From Paramoeba atlantica (lineage: Eukaryota; Discosea), in the NCBI GenBank assembly GCA_977017575.1, contig CDRNVI010000040.1, forward strand, positions 806,001 through 870,000: a stretch of DNA of 64,000 nucleotides. The letters are read 5' to 3'. A model generated the notes under the pieces. The model was not told the DNA's origin and did not search any database. It saw only the letters and a program-made list of their open reading frames with translations. Position 1 is the stretch's first letter; each line of letters opens with the position of its first letter. This document shows positions 38,421-48,326 of the stretch, piece after piece. Made by a program: the position numbers and the translations under genes.

Positions 38421-39107
38421 TTACAATTCAAAAGTATCATCATACGCTACTGACTGATCCCACCCCTCTGTGTCCATGTCTCCGCGGTCGTTGTCTGGAT
38501 GAAGCATTAGTTGCCCTAAACAATCTTGAGTGTCAATTATTTCCTCATCGTGAAGCTCTTCAGTGAGGGCAGGACGATGAGACAGAGCACCGGGAACGCA
38601 TGGTGGCCATGTTTTTGAGATATTTTTGCGTGTGAGCTTGTTCTCCACGGGAACTAAAAAAAGCAAGTTACACAGATTGTTTACCAAATGGAGCCCGCAT
38701 TCATTCGTCATTGGTTGCTGTTGCGGCACTGCGGCGTATTTAATCTTCATCTCCGCAGAGAAACCTATCAGCGGACGCATGTGAATCATGATGCTGTTCA
38801 GAAAATCAGATCGAGCAGAGGGACAATATGTTTCGTAACTGTCGAAAACAGTTTGCCCAAACCTCTGGAAATCGACAAGGATAAAATGCCCATTAAAAAT
38901 TAAAGCCGCGGCTATTCGACGAACCGATGTAATATGCTGTTTTGGCTCGCGGCCCAGGCCTAACATCAACTGCGTCTGTCCGGTATTTAGGAACATGAGA
39001 TGCCTGTCTGCATTAGGCAATTCCCGATATACCTCCATTACGTTTTGGCAGAGCTGATCCACCGCGTGCTCAAAAATCTCAGTCAAAAAAATTCGCTCCG
39101 TGCTCAA
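38421..39107 (-). pseudogene. Ulp1-like cysteine protease segment of transposon
   Basis: Open without an ATG near its start. NGHFILVDFQRFG (His), VFDSY (Asp) and QQQPMTNECGLHLVNNL (Gln and Cys) match, in order, the catalytic His-Asp-Gln-Cys layout of C48/Ulp1-type SUMO proteases and adenain-like enzymes. Such domains travel with several transposon groups. The reading follows the transposase part after a junction that carries a 13-bp direct repeat, and may have been a fused or separate ORF. Confidence 0.65.
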
Positions 39108-39948
39108 AAATTACAGTCGGGTGGAGCGGGTAAACTTCGTCGGCCCCTAAATCATAGACGCCCGCAAGAAATGCGGTTACTGTTTCCTTTGGGTTTGTAT
39201 CCACTACCTTAGGTTGCGGGCACCCTACCGGAGCAAGTGTGTACCCTTGCACCTCTCCATTGACAAACATGGCGGTTTCATCCCCGAAAAGCGCGAAACG
39301 GTAGCAACTGACTGTGTTTTGAACGTAGAGCTTTTCAGCCCAACGAGAAATTCTGAGGTTCACATCAGCGGGGGCTAAGCACTGTATTCTGCCCCACCGC
39401 CGCCACACCCAACCATAGTACCGTCTGAACTTCGCATAAGTGTCTTCCAAAGCACTAATTGAAGTCAATCCCGTATTTTGTCGTATCATGTCGATGACGA
39501 TATTTCTGGTGAGGGGACACCATAACGAGGAGGCTTGAACGCAGGAGCGGTGTACCCGTTCCATTGCCTCAGACTTATTGTAGCAAACTGCTTCGGGATC
39601 ATTGTAGTCGCCTCCTCGAACGTTAAAAGCACGATTCCTGTGGTTGCTCCCCATGGAACGATCAATGAGTTTTTGAAAGTAGCTCATACCGTGGCTACGG
39701 ATTTCATATACTCCGCTTCGCGAAATTCCGCATTTTTCTCGGATTCTTTTTACCGAGAGAGTCGATCGGCAGATTTCGCGCTTCTCGTATATATTAAGCT
39801 CAGTTCGTCCCCTTTTCTCCTTTACGTGGATATCTAAAGAAGCGTGGACATTGCGCTCATTTGTAATCAACATTGTTGGATTACATACCTGTGGCTTTGG
39901 GGGTGTTGCCTTAATCCAAGAGGTTAAGGGTCCTTCCACGGAATTCAT
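39079..39948 (-). pseudogene. Pogo-like transposase N-terminal half
   Basis: 289 aa from ATG 39948. It carries a CENP-B/pogo-type HTH (LNIYEKREICRS, IREKCGISRSGVYEI), a second HTH (GWVWRRWGRI), and the start of a DDE_1 domain: RFALFGDETAMF (first catalytic Asp), then KETVTAFLAGVYDLG. It stops at a TGA just after IFEHGANFFD, before the second Asp. IFEH occurs again in the next frame, so the C-terminal part of the catalytic domain was lost by a deletion or replaced by the Ulp1 segment. Confidence 0.75.
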
Positions 39949-40165
39949 TAGGTTGAAAAATGACTGAAATATATGAACATGACGAACTATGTGAAAGCTG
40001 ATAAAATTACCTAGCTACAGATACCCTAAAAAACAGAAAAAAAGAGACAAAAAAAAGGGTATGTCAAAAAAAAAAATTGGCGCCGCTGCGCGGCGCCCGG
40101 TCGGATTTGTCCATAATAAAGGGGGGGGATACCCCCTGTCCATATTAAAGGGGGGGGTCACAGTA

Positions 40166-41445
40166 CCTGGTTTTGCAGATACCACCCTTGGTTTTGTATA
40201 CACATTGGTTCGCACATTTTCAGCAATACCGCTCGATTTTTCCTTTTCCCTAACAGGTTTCGCAGTAGACATGCCCATTTTTTGGCTTCTGTAACATACT
40301 TGTGATTCAGATTTTACCCTCATTGCGGAAGGGACCGTTTTTTCGTACGTCCTACTTCCTTGTAAAGGTCCAGAAGAGCTTAACAACCCTCGGGGTCGTG
40401 TAGGAAGGGGCGTGGCGAGTTTCACGGGACGTCGCTCGGCGGTCCGAGTGCTACGAAAACACATTGGGGGCTGCGTAACTCTCGGAGTCGTTAAATTCTT
40501 TTTAACAGGAGGTTTTGGATAGAGTCGGTGAAAGGCTGCCTCCCTGTGTACACCCCCATGAGATAGATTTCCGTATTTTTGGGTGTTAATCTTTGGGTAT
40601 ATTTGACTCTCATTTAATGATGGACGCTTATTTACACTCAAACGCTGAGTTGTGTTTTTGCGCTCTAAATGGGTATTGCTGCGGTATAATGTCACCTCAG
40701 GTACGTCGTTAAACATGGGAACAGCATTTGGCATTCGTTTCGCCCAAGGAGAGGGACTCAACAACGGGGAGGGATTGCGTGAGGGATGAAAGGAACAGCT
40801 CCGCATTTCCTCCACAGCTCTGTGGTGCTCTTTATGGGCGTTCGCGGCCTCACGCAATGCTTGTCGTGCCACAGAGTCCTCATGCATGCGTTCCCACCAA
40901 GGGGAGGACGGCGAAGATTCCATTCTGTTTCTTGCATGAATAAACGATTCAGTTTCCATATTTTCAGCATCTGTTTGGAAGGAGCCTAAACCAATCTGTC
41001 CCTCATGACGGGGTAGAGATGTTTCGTATCGTTGTGCAGATAAATCTTTGTGCAGGAATTGAGATGAGAATTCCTCCTGGGGACTTTGCGCCGTAGAAGG
41101 GGGTCGGGTATTGGATGTCCAATGAGGGGGGGAGAGCGAGACGACCTCACGCGGATAATTACTCGTTGGATTCATTTCGTGATCTGTAGAGTGAGATTCG
41201 GTGCGTGAGCCCGAAGAGGTCCCGAGAATATGGGAGCTGCCCTCCGGTTGGGTGGAAAACACTTGCGGAGAACACTTCTCGACTTCGGATTGCCAATCAA
41301 GGATGTGAGTGGAGGAGGGCTGGGCGTATTTTGTAATCGGTGAGGCGTCCTTGGGGTGCGACAGAGTGGAGGATACTAAAGACTGCATTTGATGCAAAAT
41401 ATCTGTGACATGATCTAATTCACTTTCGGTTAGCATGCGCGCCAT
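40166..41445 (-). pseudogene. 5' half of transposon-split Ser/Pro/Arg-rich gene
   Basis: From ATG 41445 (MARMLTESELDHVTDILHQM); the last AG is 28 nt upstream after a pyrimidine tract. The first 25 residues may form an amphipathic helix; the rest (about 400 aa) is Ser/Pro/Arg/His-rich and disordered, without a known domain. After KPG the frame runs into the pogo-like element, adding a foreign tail (VTPPFNMDRGYPPP... to LFFCFLGYL, stop 40015) that ends in a hydrophobic stretch. Function unknown; its 3' half is at 36991-37859. Confidence 0.75.
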
Positions 41446-41848
41446 GGGTTGACAAGCGCAAGAGTAAATTCTACCAAAAAGAATACGCTGTAGTAAAGAA
41501 GAATGCATAAATGAAGACGTGGTATGTTGGAGATGGTATAGTAAAAGAAACAAGTCCCATAAATTTAGAAAAAGTGCATTCGCATGTATAAAAAAGGCGA
41601 AAAAAGAGGTATCAGTACAAAAAGAAGGTTGATGAAAAGAGTGCGTATTGGTTTGTTTTTGATTCTCATCGGTCCCCGCACGTGCGAAATATCGCAGTAA
41701 GAAAAGTTTTAAACCTTTATCATTTTGAAATGATATCATTGCAAAAACCCCATTTAATCCATGAATTCATTTAAGTATTGTCCGTCTCAAAGAGCAGTTT
41801 ATGTAAAAAAGCATTCAAAAAGCTAAAAATATCGGCTGCAAAAAATGA

Positions 41849-42574
41849 TTAGCTACGCGACGCTGAGATTCTCTCTATGCCTGTTCCATGTATTTCCAGG
41901 ATTCGTAGAGAAGAGGGCAACTTTGCGTTGTCAAGTGAACCACACAGATCTTTGTTCCCAAACAAATACATCTCAAATAGGCTTTGCGAACGGAATAGAG
42001 ACTCAAAAATAAAAATGCCATTAAAGCAATTGTTTTGTAAGGCAATCGTGCGCAACTTCGCGGGAATATTTATAAAACAAGGAGTTCCACTAAGTTGGTT
42101 GTCAGAAATATAAAAAAAAACTAACGCAGCAGGTAAGGAATGAAATGCCACAGAACCGAGGAAGCAATTGTAACTTAAGTTAAGAAGATCTATCGTGTCT
42201 GGTAAATTGGTAAGATCTGGCGTTCCTATAAATTTGTTAATCGATATTGAGAGATAAGTTAATCTGGGCGGAAGGTGTGAAAAATCCGTTTCACCGCAAA
42301 GTTTATTGAGACGGAAGTTAATTGACTTGATTGATTCGAGTAGGAACGCCCATTCGAGAGGGCCAGAAAGTGAGGCTTCAGCCCAGTACATTTTTTCTAC
42401 CTTGTCCCGATCATCACAGGTCACCCAGTCCCATTCACAAGCAGGCGTGTGCGTATTCCAAGACGAGGGTGTACCTTGCACATTTTTAAGGAACTGTACC
42501 ATCTGATATTCTTGCGGAAGTTGAGCACCTCGGACTTTGTGAGACCGCATACCGGTTGAGTTTTGCTCAGTCAT
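41849..42574 (-). CDS. LRR protein 6
   Basis: 241 aa from ATG 42574 (MTEQNSTGMRSHKVRGAQLP). Cap: LPQEYQMVQFLKNVQGTPSSWN, TPACEWDWVTCDDRDKVEKMYW. Six LRRs, then GNKDLCGSL and a C-terminal cap ending GTGIERISAS, shared with other members. The start is immediately preceded by a pyrimidine-rich stretch and AG (GGCCCAG-G-ATG), a strong candidate trans-splice acceptor. Confidence 0.88.
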   Translation of the reverse strand: MTEQNSTGMRSHKVRGAQLPQEYQMVQFLKNVQGTPSSWNTHTPACEWDWVTCDDRDKVEKMYWAEASLSGPLEWAFLLESIKSINFRLNKLCGETDFSHLPPRLTYLSISINKFIGTPDLTNLPDTIDLLNLSYNCFLGSVAFHSLPAALVFFYISDNQLSGTPCFINIPAKLRTIALQNNCFNGIFIFESLFRSQSLFEMYLFGNKDLCGSLDNAKLPSSLRILEIHGTGIERISASRS

Positions 42575-42621
42575 CCTGGGCCGAAATCTAAAGTAGAAGC
42601 CAAGCAATTTTTTTTAGTTTA

Positions 42622-43054
42622 AATTAGGACGGGTACGTCTCTGCTTCGTTGACGGGTCAACCAATTGGCTGCCGCTTCGTTGACAGTAAATCCGACTTTC
42701 AACGAAGTGGCAGCCAATTGGTTGACCCGTCAACGAGTGTGAATTTTCTGCTCACGAAACGCAGCAATGAAAAAACTGTCTCTGAGTCGATGAAAGATTT
42801 TCAGGAATTATAATTTTCACCCAATCCTAACAGCTCCCCAATTCCATGGTTCCAAAGCAGATCCTAGGCTCCTTGTTATTAGGCTCCTTACAGATTCCCA
42901 TGCGAGGAAGTCGTCATCGCTCCGCCTTCTGCTTTTTGCCCTGCGCCTCCTCCTTCCTCTACAGTTTTGCAGATCACAAATGTAACGGGTCTTAGCGTTG
43001 ATCAAATCACACTCGTTGACCCGTCAACGAAGTAGAGACATAGCCAATTAGGAC
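42622..43054. mobile_element. MULE-like MITE with 9-bp target duplication
   Basis: The 415-bp element (42631-43045) is flanked by AATTAGGAC on both sides. About 31-bp terminal inverted repeats (28 matches) contain GTCTCTGCTTCGTTGACGGG and GTCTCTACTTCGTTGACGGG. An additional internal palindrome (about 42650-42740) uses the same words. A 9-bp TSD and TIRs of this length suit Mutator-like elements. The inner block near 42895-42950 (GAGGAAGTCGTC, CCGCCTTCTGC) matches 48225-48285. Confidence 0.8.
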
Positions 43055-43067
43055 TGCTTTGCCGGAA

Positions 43068-43220
43068 TACTGTGACCCTCCCTTTAATACGGACAGATTT
43101 TTGGACTTTGTCCGTGTTAAGGAGGGGTACTAAAGATGAGAAAAATACTCCTTTTCTCCGAAAAAATAAGACAAAAAAGAAATTTGGCCCCGCGAAGCGG
43201 CACCTGTTTCTTTCGAAGAA
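43068..43220. repeat. Solo end of pogo-like element family
   Basis: TACTGTGACCCTCCCTTTAA then TACGGACA resembles the ends of the 37860-40165 transposon, followed by TTTGTCCGTGTTAAGGAGGGG and a diverged GC hairpin (GCGAAGCGGC, 43188). No opposite end is found, so it is a truncated copy. Confidence 0.65.
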
Positions 43221-43359
43221 ACAAGTCGAAAAGGGGTCGATCTAATGAGGATGAAAAACACATGCAGGATAAAAAAAATTACAAGATAAACGTTTTCTTC
43301 ACGTAGTGAAACGTTCAAATAATTGTACGCACTTTTTCTCGATATGTATTCATAATGTT

Positions 43360-43565
43360 TGTCTGCGTGTCGGCACCCCTTGCGAGCCACGACAGTTCGA
43401 GCCCTTAGAGCCGCGACTTTTCTCAACTTACATTCGCGCTTCGTGTTCAGAGGTTATCCGAGAACGGGGTATCAGGGGCTCAGTGCGCTGGGGAAAAGGG
43501 AGGGACATTGTCGTCCATCGGTTCCCGCTCCAGAGGTTTCCAGTTTGAACTTCTGCCAGGTTTAG
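43360..43565. other. GC-rich block of unknown nature
   Basis: Stands out against its AT-rich surroundings. Minus-strand frames give short protein-like stretches (LAEVQTGNLWSGNRWTTMSLPFPQRTEP is split here as EVQTGNLWSGNRW and PFPQRTEPLIPRSR) broken by stops, and AGTTCGAGCCC at about 43391 resembles a B box. It could be a decayed gene or an RNA gene; I cannot decide. Confidence 0.25.
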
Positions 43566-44141
43566 CACTCCCCCAACTCGTGTCCTAAATCCTTTACGCC
43601 CTTTAGGTCATGAAAAAAATCCAAAAAAAACATAAAAATCGAAACAAATTACATTTTTTTTCAAAACAATAAATCACAATAAAAGAATAAATCACAATAA
43701 GTCACAATAAATGTTTAATAGTCGACTCCTGAAAGCAAAGAAGTGAATCATAAAATTTAAAGATTTCATTTTACTATCGAATTCCAGTAACTAAGAAAAT
43801 ACATTCAAAGGATTGCTTTGGCAAAGGCAATTCTAATAAAAATTCTAATAAAAATAAGGCAAGCGTAGGAAAGCGTGAAAGGACAAGGCCAACCATCGGA
43901 AACAAAAAAATTAGGAACAAAAAATTAGAAAGTAAAAAGCATGCAAGAACATTGCTGTTTCAAAAAAGTACCTTAAAGGAAAGAAATATGTTGTGCAAGT
44001 CATAAAAGCAAAACGCATTAGCATGTTGCATGGATAATTGCATGGAATTATTTGGAAGTAACCCCTACAAAATGGATCAGGTAAAATCACCTGAAATGAA
44101 TTAGGTGAGCAACAATTGACAAAAAGTTTTGCTGCAAAACG
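43566..44141. other. AT-rich spacer
   Basis: Contains short A-rich direct repeats (AATAAATCACAATAA) at 43665-43710 and no supported ORF. Confidence 0.5.
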
Positions 44142-44696
44142 TTACATACTTTTGGACACTAGTTTTTGCAGGTACTCTCGACTGAGTTGGCGTTTTGTAC
44201 TTGCTCGAGTACACCAAAATTGTCGTTGCCTTTCAGACAGACGTTTCCATCGCATCGCTGTTGCTCGAAATACTGCAATTCTGCGTATCGGAAGAAAAGG
44301 AAACTTTTGGAAGAACTTTGGACAAGCGTGTAGAATTGGGCAAGTGTGATGGCAGTAAAGTGAATATCCTGTAAGCCAGACGGACGCAAGACACTGTTTT
44401 ATAACGTTCTTGATTTCAGAGTGACGCAGCGCTTGAAGTTGACAAGATACCTTTTTTGAGGGCACTAAGGTGCGATATCGTTTTTGCAACATATGAAGTG
44501 TGTGAAGCGCATGTACAGAACGTGGTTGTAGGCGTTGTTCGCGTGACAGATGTGATTCGAATTTACGAAATGTTGGAGCAAAAGTTTTTCGAGTGTAAAT
44601 GTGGACAGGATGTGTGGGATGCTTACGACATTTACGCAATTTTGCAAGAAGAAATCGGCCAAGTATGTGTCGTGGAATAATTTTGTTGAGAGCCAT
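44142..44696 (-). CDS. Small basic HMG-box-like protein
   Basis: 184 aa from ATG 44696 (MALNKIIPRHILGRFLLAKL), very basic and rich in His/Arg/Cys. The Arg-rich amphipathic N-terminus without acidic residues looks like a mitochondrial targeting sequence. The C-terminal half (GYSLYCHH...IAVFRATAMRWKRLSERQRQFW) resembles the second and third helices of an HMG box. If right, a mitochondrial (kinetoplast) DNA-packaging protein is possible; this is inference. The leader is pyrimidine-rich with its last AG 45 nt upstream, as in the other genes. Confidence 0.5.
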   Translation of the reverse strand: MALNKIIPRHILGRFLLAKLRKCRKHPTHPVHIYTRKTFAPTFRKFESHLSREQRLQPRSVHALHTLHMLQKRYRTLVPSKKVSCQLQALRHSEIKNVIKQCLASVWLTGYSLYCHHTCPILHACPKFFQKFPFLPIRRIAVFRATAMRWKRLSERQRQFWCTRASTKRQLSREYLQKLVSKSM

Positions 44697-44935
44697 TTTA
44701 TAAGTAACAGCGAAATATGTAAAGAAAATATGATTTGCGTCTTTGAGAACTTCTACGACTTTTGTTTCATACTTGCAGCCAAACAATTTCCCCAAGATAG
44801 ACAATTTTCAACCAAATAAGCTATTTTTTTTTGAGTCCAAAGGGACTCATTTTTGTCCGAAACGCGTTTACAGGGGCAACACTACATAATTTATTAATTC
44901 ACATTTGCCTCGACGTACTTGTGGTTATCTGCCAA

Positions 44936-45574
44936 CTACTCTACACGTATCGCTGTGCCACCAATATCTACATAACAAACGTCCTGCGGGCTTTGACGAG
45001 GTAATAGTGATTCGCGACATACTCCGCGTAACTTAAAATTATTTGAGAGATTCAAATGCAACAGACCCGCAGGGAGCCTATCCATATTGACAAACCCCTC
45101 AAGATTGTTGCTCTTCACATCGAGCACCTCTATTGCACCTGGCAATGCTTCCAAGTCGAGTTCCCCTGAAAATTGATTGCCAAACAAAATAAGCGCTAGC
45201 ATCGATCGAGGCAAATCTTTCACACTGATGCCCCCAGATTAATCATTTCGGGGTACGCTTAACCGCTCTATGGAGTCGGGGAGGTGAGCCCAGGATAGTT
45301 GCCCTCGAAGCACTCCCGTCGTCGCTCGCCACTCCGTGAATAGAAATGGACCAAAAAACTGAAAAGTTACGTAATCGTAATGTATTGGCTTTCTTGCTTC
45401 GTTACATGAAACGCCAAACCACTCACAAGCTGATGTGTTTGCACTCCATGTCGAATGCGGATTCTCAATATCCTTTATGAACAAGGCTAAAGCATATTCC
45501 GGCGGCAGTGGAGCTTTGACCTTGCCGAGACGCACGGGTGGAGCCTGCACATCTGCTGCAGTGAATGAAAGCAT
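44936..45574 (-). pseudogene. LRR gene 7 with in-frame stop
   Basis: From ATG 45574 (MLSFTAADVQAPPVRLGKVK), cap LPPEYALALFIKDIENPHSTW, SACEWFGVSCNEA, LRR start LPDSIERLSVPRND, then TAA at 45239-45241 and, in the same frame, SGGISVKDLPRSMLALILFGNQFSG through to GGTAIRVE (44936). Only the stop breaks an otherwise complete family member. TAA is a genuine stop in neighbouring genes, so this is most simply a young pseudogene. Confidence 0.85.
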
Positions 45575-45807
45575 TGATAAAAAATAACTTTACTTGATCT
45601 TTTGATTACAATTTCAATCAACCACCAAGCGCTAAGCGGGTTATTAGGTAAAGAATCTATTGCAATGCAATAAAAAAACCGCCTCAAGTTTACACACATT
45701 TACTTCTAAAATATCAAACGGCATTTCAAGACATTGCTTCCTTTTTCTACAGACCACACAAGTCATGCGCATCTGCTAAAAAGCTACAAGTCTTTCACCC
45801 ATTGCCA

Positions 45808-45870
45808 TCCGCAGTAAAAACGTACTACAGTAGTACTAGTAGTACCACTGTAGTACCATCCTATCCTATA
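45808..45870. repeat. GTACTAC-word hairpin
   Basis: Iterated and inverted GTACTACAGTAGTACTAGTA and CCACTGTAGTACC. The same kind of word (TAGTAC) is iterated at 47535-47625, on the other side of the sterol reductase gene. Confidence 0.6.
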
Positions 45871-46020
45871 CGCTACGTACCCACAGCTCTATAAACTACT
45901 ACTTTTCTCCTCCCCCTTCCCTTCTACCCACAGCAAAAGTTTAAAACCCCCTTTCCCTCCTTTCTTTATCTTTGTCCTCTTTTAAAGCCCCTTTTCCCCG
46001 TTTTTACACACCCTGCTCTT

Positions 46021-47448
46021 TTAAAAAACACCCGGCACCATGCGGTACCTTACGACCTTACACAACCGCTCATAGGTTTTGCCATATTTCGCTCGACACC
46101 GTGCCTCATCACGGTAGCACCGATCCACGAGCAGTATCGTCAAGAAAACTGGGTAGAACAAGCCGAGAACGAGACCCTCTACGGTCCCCAGCCCCGCATA
46201 GGCCGCGGTGAGCCCCACGGCATAGGCGAACATGAGCTCGGCTAAATAGTTAAAATGGCGAACGGTCCCCCAGTACCCGCTGAGCAGCAGCCGCGTCTGT
46301 TTGCTCTGCCCATCTTCTGTTTTATAATTTGCCTTTAAATACTTGGCACGCTTTCCGGAAATGTAAAACACTTTATTTCCGGCCGCTCGAAAGGCCACTT
46401 TTTGTGCATCGGCAGCGTAGTTAAGGTACAGAGAGAAAAGGCCGAAGAGCAGAAGAGCAATCGCAAACCCAGGTGGCATAGAAGAGGTAGCCGAGGAGGA
46501 CGCCGGCAACGAAGAGGCAAACAACAGACTGATTTGTGCATACACACAAGGCACCCAGTTGATACAGCCCCAGCAGAGGTAGAACCCCGCCCGGTCATGC
46601 ATCATGTCGAGTGTCGCAAAGTATCCCCTCTCCCACCAAAAAAACTTCCCGAGATAACCCATTTGCAGCAGAAACGCGACAAGATGAGAAATACGCATTT
46701 GTGCCAACCCTGCCACTTTGTATTCCGCCCCAAACGCACTCACCACAATCAGCGCCCACAACATCATTCCAAAACGGCAATTGGTGAATTGTTTCACATC
46801 AATCCCCCCCCACGGAAACCGTGGATGGAGCTCCCGTCCGGTATAAAAATCCCCCACGACATGGTGCAGCGTACTGTAATCCGCACTCCGGGTGCTCACC
46901 CACGCACCCCGCACATACAGCCACACGCACAACCCCCAGCTCACCCCGTTGGTCCACACCATCAGCTCCGGCAGGTGCCGTGTCCACACCTCAATCGGGT
47001 ACCCCGCTGCCCCCGGCACCCCGACATCCGAGAGCGCCACGAACCCCAGCACGGTGACCGCGAAGGCCGCGAAGCCGTTGTCGCGGTAGCGCGGGCGGCG
47101 ACCCCCGGGGGTGACCGGACCCTCGACGACCCGCCGCGGGGGCAGCGCGACCAGCCCGCACACCGCAGCGAGCGCGAGGCCCAGCAGCGCTGCTCCGGGG
47201 GTCGCGAAGTCCCACGCGTAGGCTACGGGGCTCAGCGGGGGGTGAAACAGGGGGGCGAGCGAACCGGAGGCGAGCGCGAGACGCAGGGCGTGGAGGAAGG
47301 GGGGGAGGCGGGCGTGGAAGACGGTGTGGAGGGTGGCGAGGAGGAGAACGGTGAGGGGGCAGAGGGACATGAGGAGGAGGGGGCCGAGGGTGGTGCGGCC
47401 GAAGGAGAAGAGGCCTTGGGAGGGTTGACGGTGTTGGGAGGCCCACAT
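46021..47448 (-). CDS. DHCR7: Sterol reductase, DHCR7-like (ERG4/ERG24 family)
   Basis: 475-aa multi-pass membrane enzyme of sterol biosynthesis. Family motifs: YTGRELHPRF, DVKQFTNCRFGMMLWAL, MMHDRAGFYLCWGCINWVP, LLLSGYWGTVRHFNYLAE (the signature near the NADPH site), and the C-terminal CRAKYGKTYERLCKVVRYRM ending PGVF, typical of 7-dehydrocholesterol reductases and relatives. Size matches DHCR7 (about 430-475 aa). The reaction is NADPH-dependent reduction of a ring double bond (delta7, or delta14 in ERG24) in the ER. Delta7 specificity rests on remembered motifs and needs a phylogeny. The ATG lies in an AG-free pyrimidine tract (47416-47535). Stop TAA. Confidence 0.9.
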   Translation of the reverse strand: MWASQHRQPSQGLFSFGRTTLGPLLLMSLCPLTVLLLATLHTVFHARLPPFLHALRLALASGSLAPLFHPPLSPVAYAWDFATPGAALLGLALAAVCGLVALPPRRVVEGPVTPGGRRPRYRDNGFAAFAVTVLGFVALSDVGVPGAAGYPIEVWTRHLPELMVWTNGVSWGLCVWLYVRGAWVSTRSADYSTLHHVVGDFYTGRELHPRFPWGGIDVKQFTNCRFGMMLWALIVVSAFGAEYKVAGLAQMRISHLVAFLLQMGYLGKFFWWERGYFATLDMMHDRAGFYLCWGCINWVPCVYAQISLLFASSLPASSSATSSMPPGFAIALLLFGLFSLYLNYAADAQKVAFRAAGNKVFYISGKRAKYLKANYKTEDGQSKQTRLLLSGYWGTVRHFNYLAELMFAYAVGLTAAYAGLGTVEGLVLGLFYPVFLTILLVDRCYRDEARCRAKYGKTYERLCKVVRYRMVPGVF

Positions 47449-47524
47449 GGGGGGGAGAAAGAGGAGGTAAAAGAAGGAAGGAAGGAAGGAAGAAAAAAGA
47501 ATGAATTAGGGTAAAGGATACCGT

Positions 47525-47640
47525 TAAGCATACACCTCCTTAGTACGACAGTACCGTACTTAGTGCCATACTATTCGTACTAAGTACGAAAGTTCGTACT
47601 AAAAAATGTATACTCCCCCTGCCAGAATAAAATAAATACC
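47525..47640. repeat. TAGTAC-word element
   Basis: Inverted and direct iterations of TTAGTACGACAGTACC, GTACTAAGTACGAAAGTTCG and TACTAAAAAATGTATACTCC, ending in a C-run. It has the layout of the other word-plus-C-run elements. Confidence 0.55.
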
Positions 47641-47734
47641 GTGGAAACATTAAGTAAGCGACACATTAAATGAGGGAACGCCAATTAAGGGAACACTAAT
47701 TAAGGGAATACACTGCCGACTAATATTATTTCTT

Positions 47735-48222
47735 TTTTAGGCTCTTCGTTAAACGCGGTGGTTGTTTTCAACTTAGAAGTCACTCATGCTGCGCGCTTCC
47801 CGTTGAAAACTACCTCCGCGTTTAACGAAGAGCCTAAAAAAGAAAATTTAGCCTGGAAAACGGAATGATTATAGCCAAAAATAGCCGAATTTCGGGTAAA
47901 AATGGGGTGATTTTTGCGTATTTTTGCTCTCAGAGCACTAAATCCGACATTTGCGCGTGGGAAATCACTCGTAGGCATGAATGAAAGCCTACCGAACGTA
48001 TTGGGTAGAGAATGCGACTCCAACCATACCATTCTTTCGACACAAAAATGCCCCTTTAGGTCCGAAAAATACTTTTTCACCTTTTTTAGTCAAAAATGGG
48101 TCATTTTTAGGGGCGCACCACGGTATGAAGAAGGGATACCTTGTGAAAACAACTGCGGAGAAAGCTAGTGTAGGTCCCAAACTATCAAAATACAATAGGG
48201 GAAACGACTTTGGAAAAATATA
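47735..48222 (+). repeat. Repeat F, 3'-truncated copy
   Basis: Long palindrome (47735-47842) and about 380 bp of body, ending at GGAAAAATAT where the unrelated GGCAGAAGGCGGAGCC block begins. That block (48223-48300) matches the interior of the MULE-like MITE at 42895-42950. Confidence 0.8.
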
Positions 48223-48326
48223 AGGCAGAAGGCGGAGCCTTCTGTCTTTTTGCCGCGGCGACGACGACTTCCTCGCGTGGGAAGCAGTAAAGCGCCATAG
48301 GGAGCATGTTCGTATGGCTATGTAAT

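Larger units (their letters stand above)
37860..40165. mobile_element. Complete pogo-like DNA transposon (2.3 kb)
   Basis: Perfect 29-bp terminal inverted repeats at 37860-37888 and 40137-40165, starting TACTGTGACCCCCCCCTTTA, with TA at both outer ends as expected for the TA target duplication of IS630/Tc1/pogo elements. Subterminal direct copies of TTTGTCCATAATAAAGGGGG lie inside both ends (37900, 40106), and a GC-rich hairpin near each end (37951-37968, 40079-40097). It contains a pogo-like transposase segment and a Ulp1-like protease segment on the minus strand, and lies inside a host gene. Confidence 0.9.

Noticed and set aside
46402-47514. 370-codon plus-strand ORF antisense to the DHCR7-like gene
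   Set aside because: Highly charged and Gly/Glu-rich antisense shadow of a transmembrane protein with clear family motifs.
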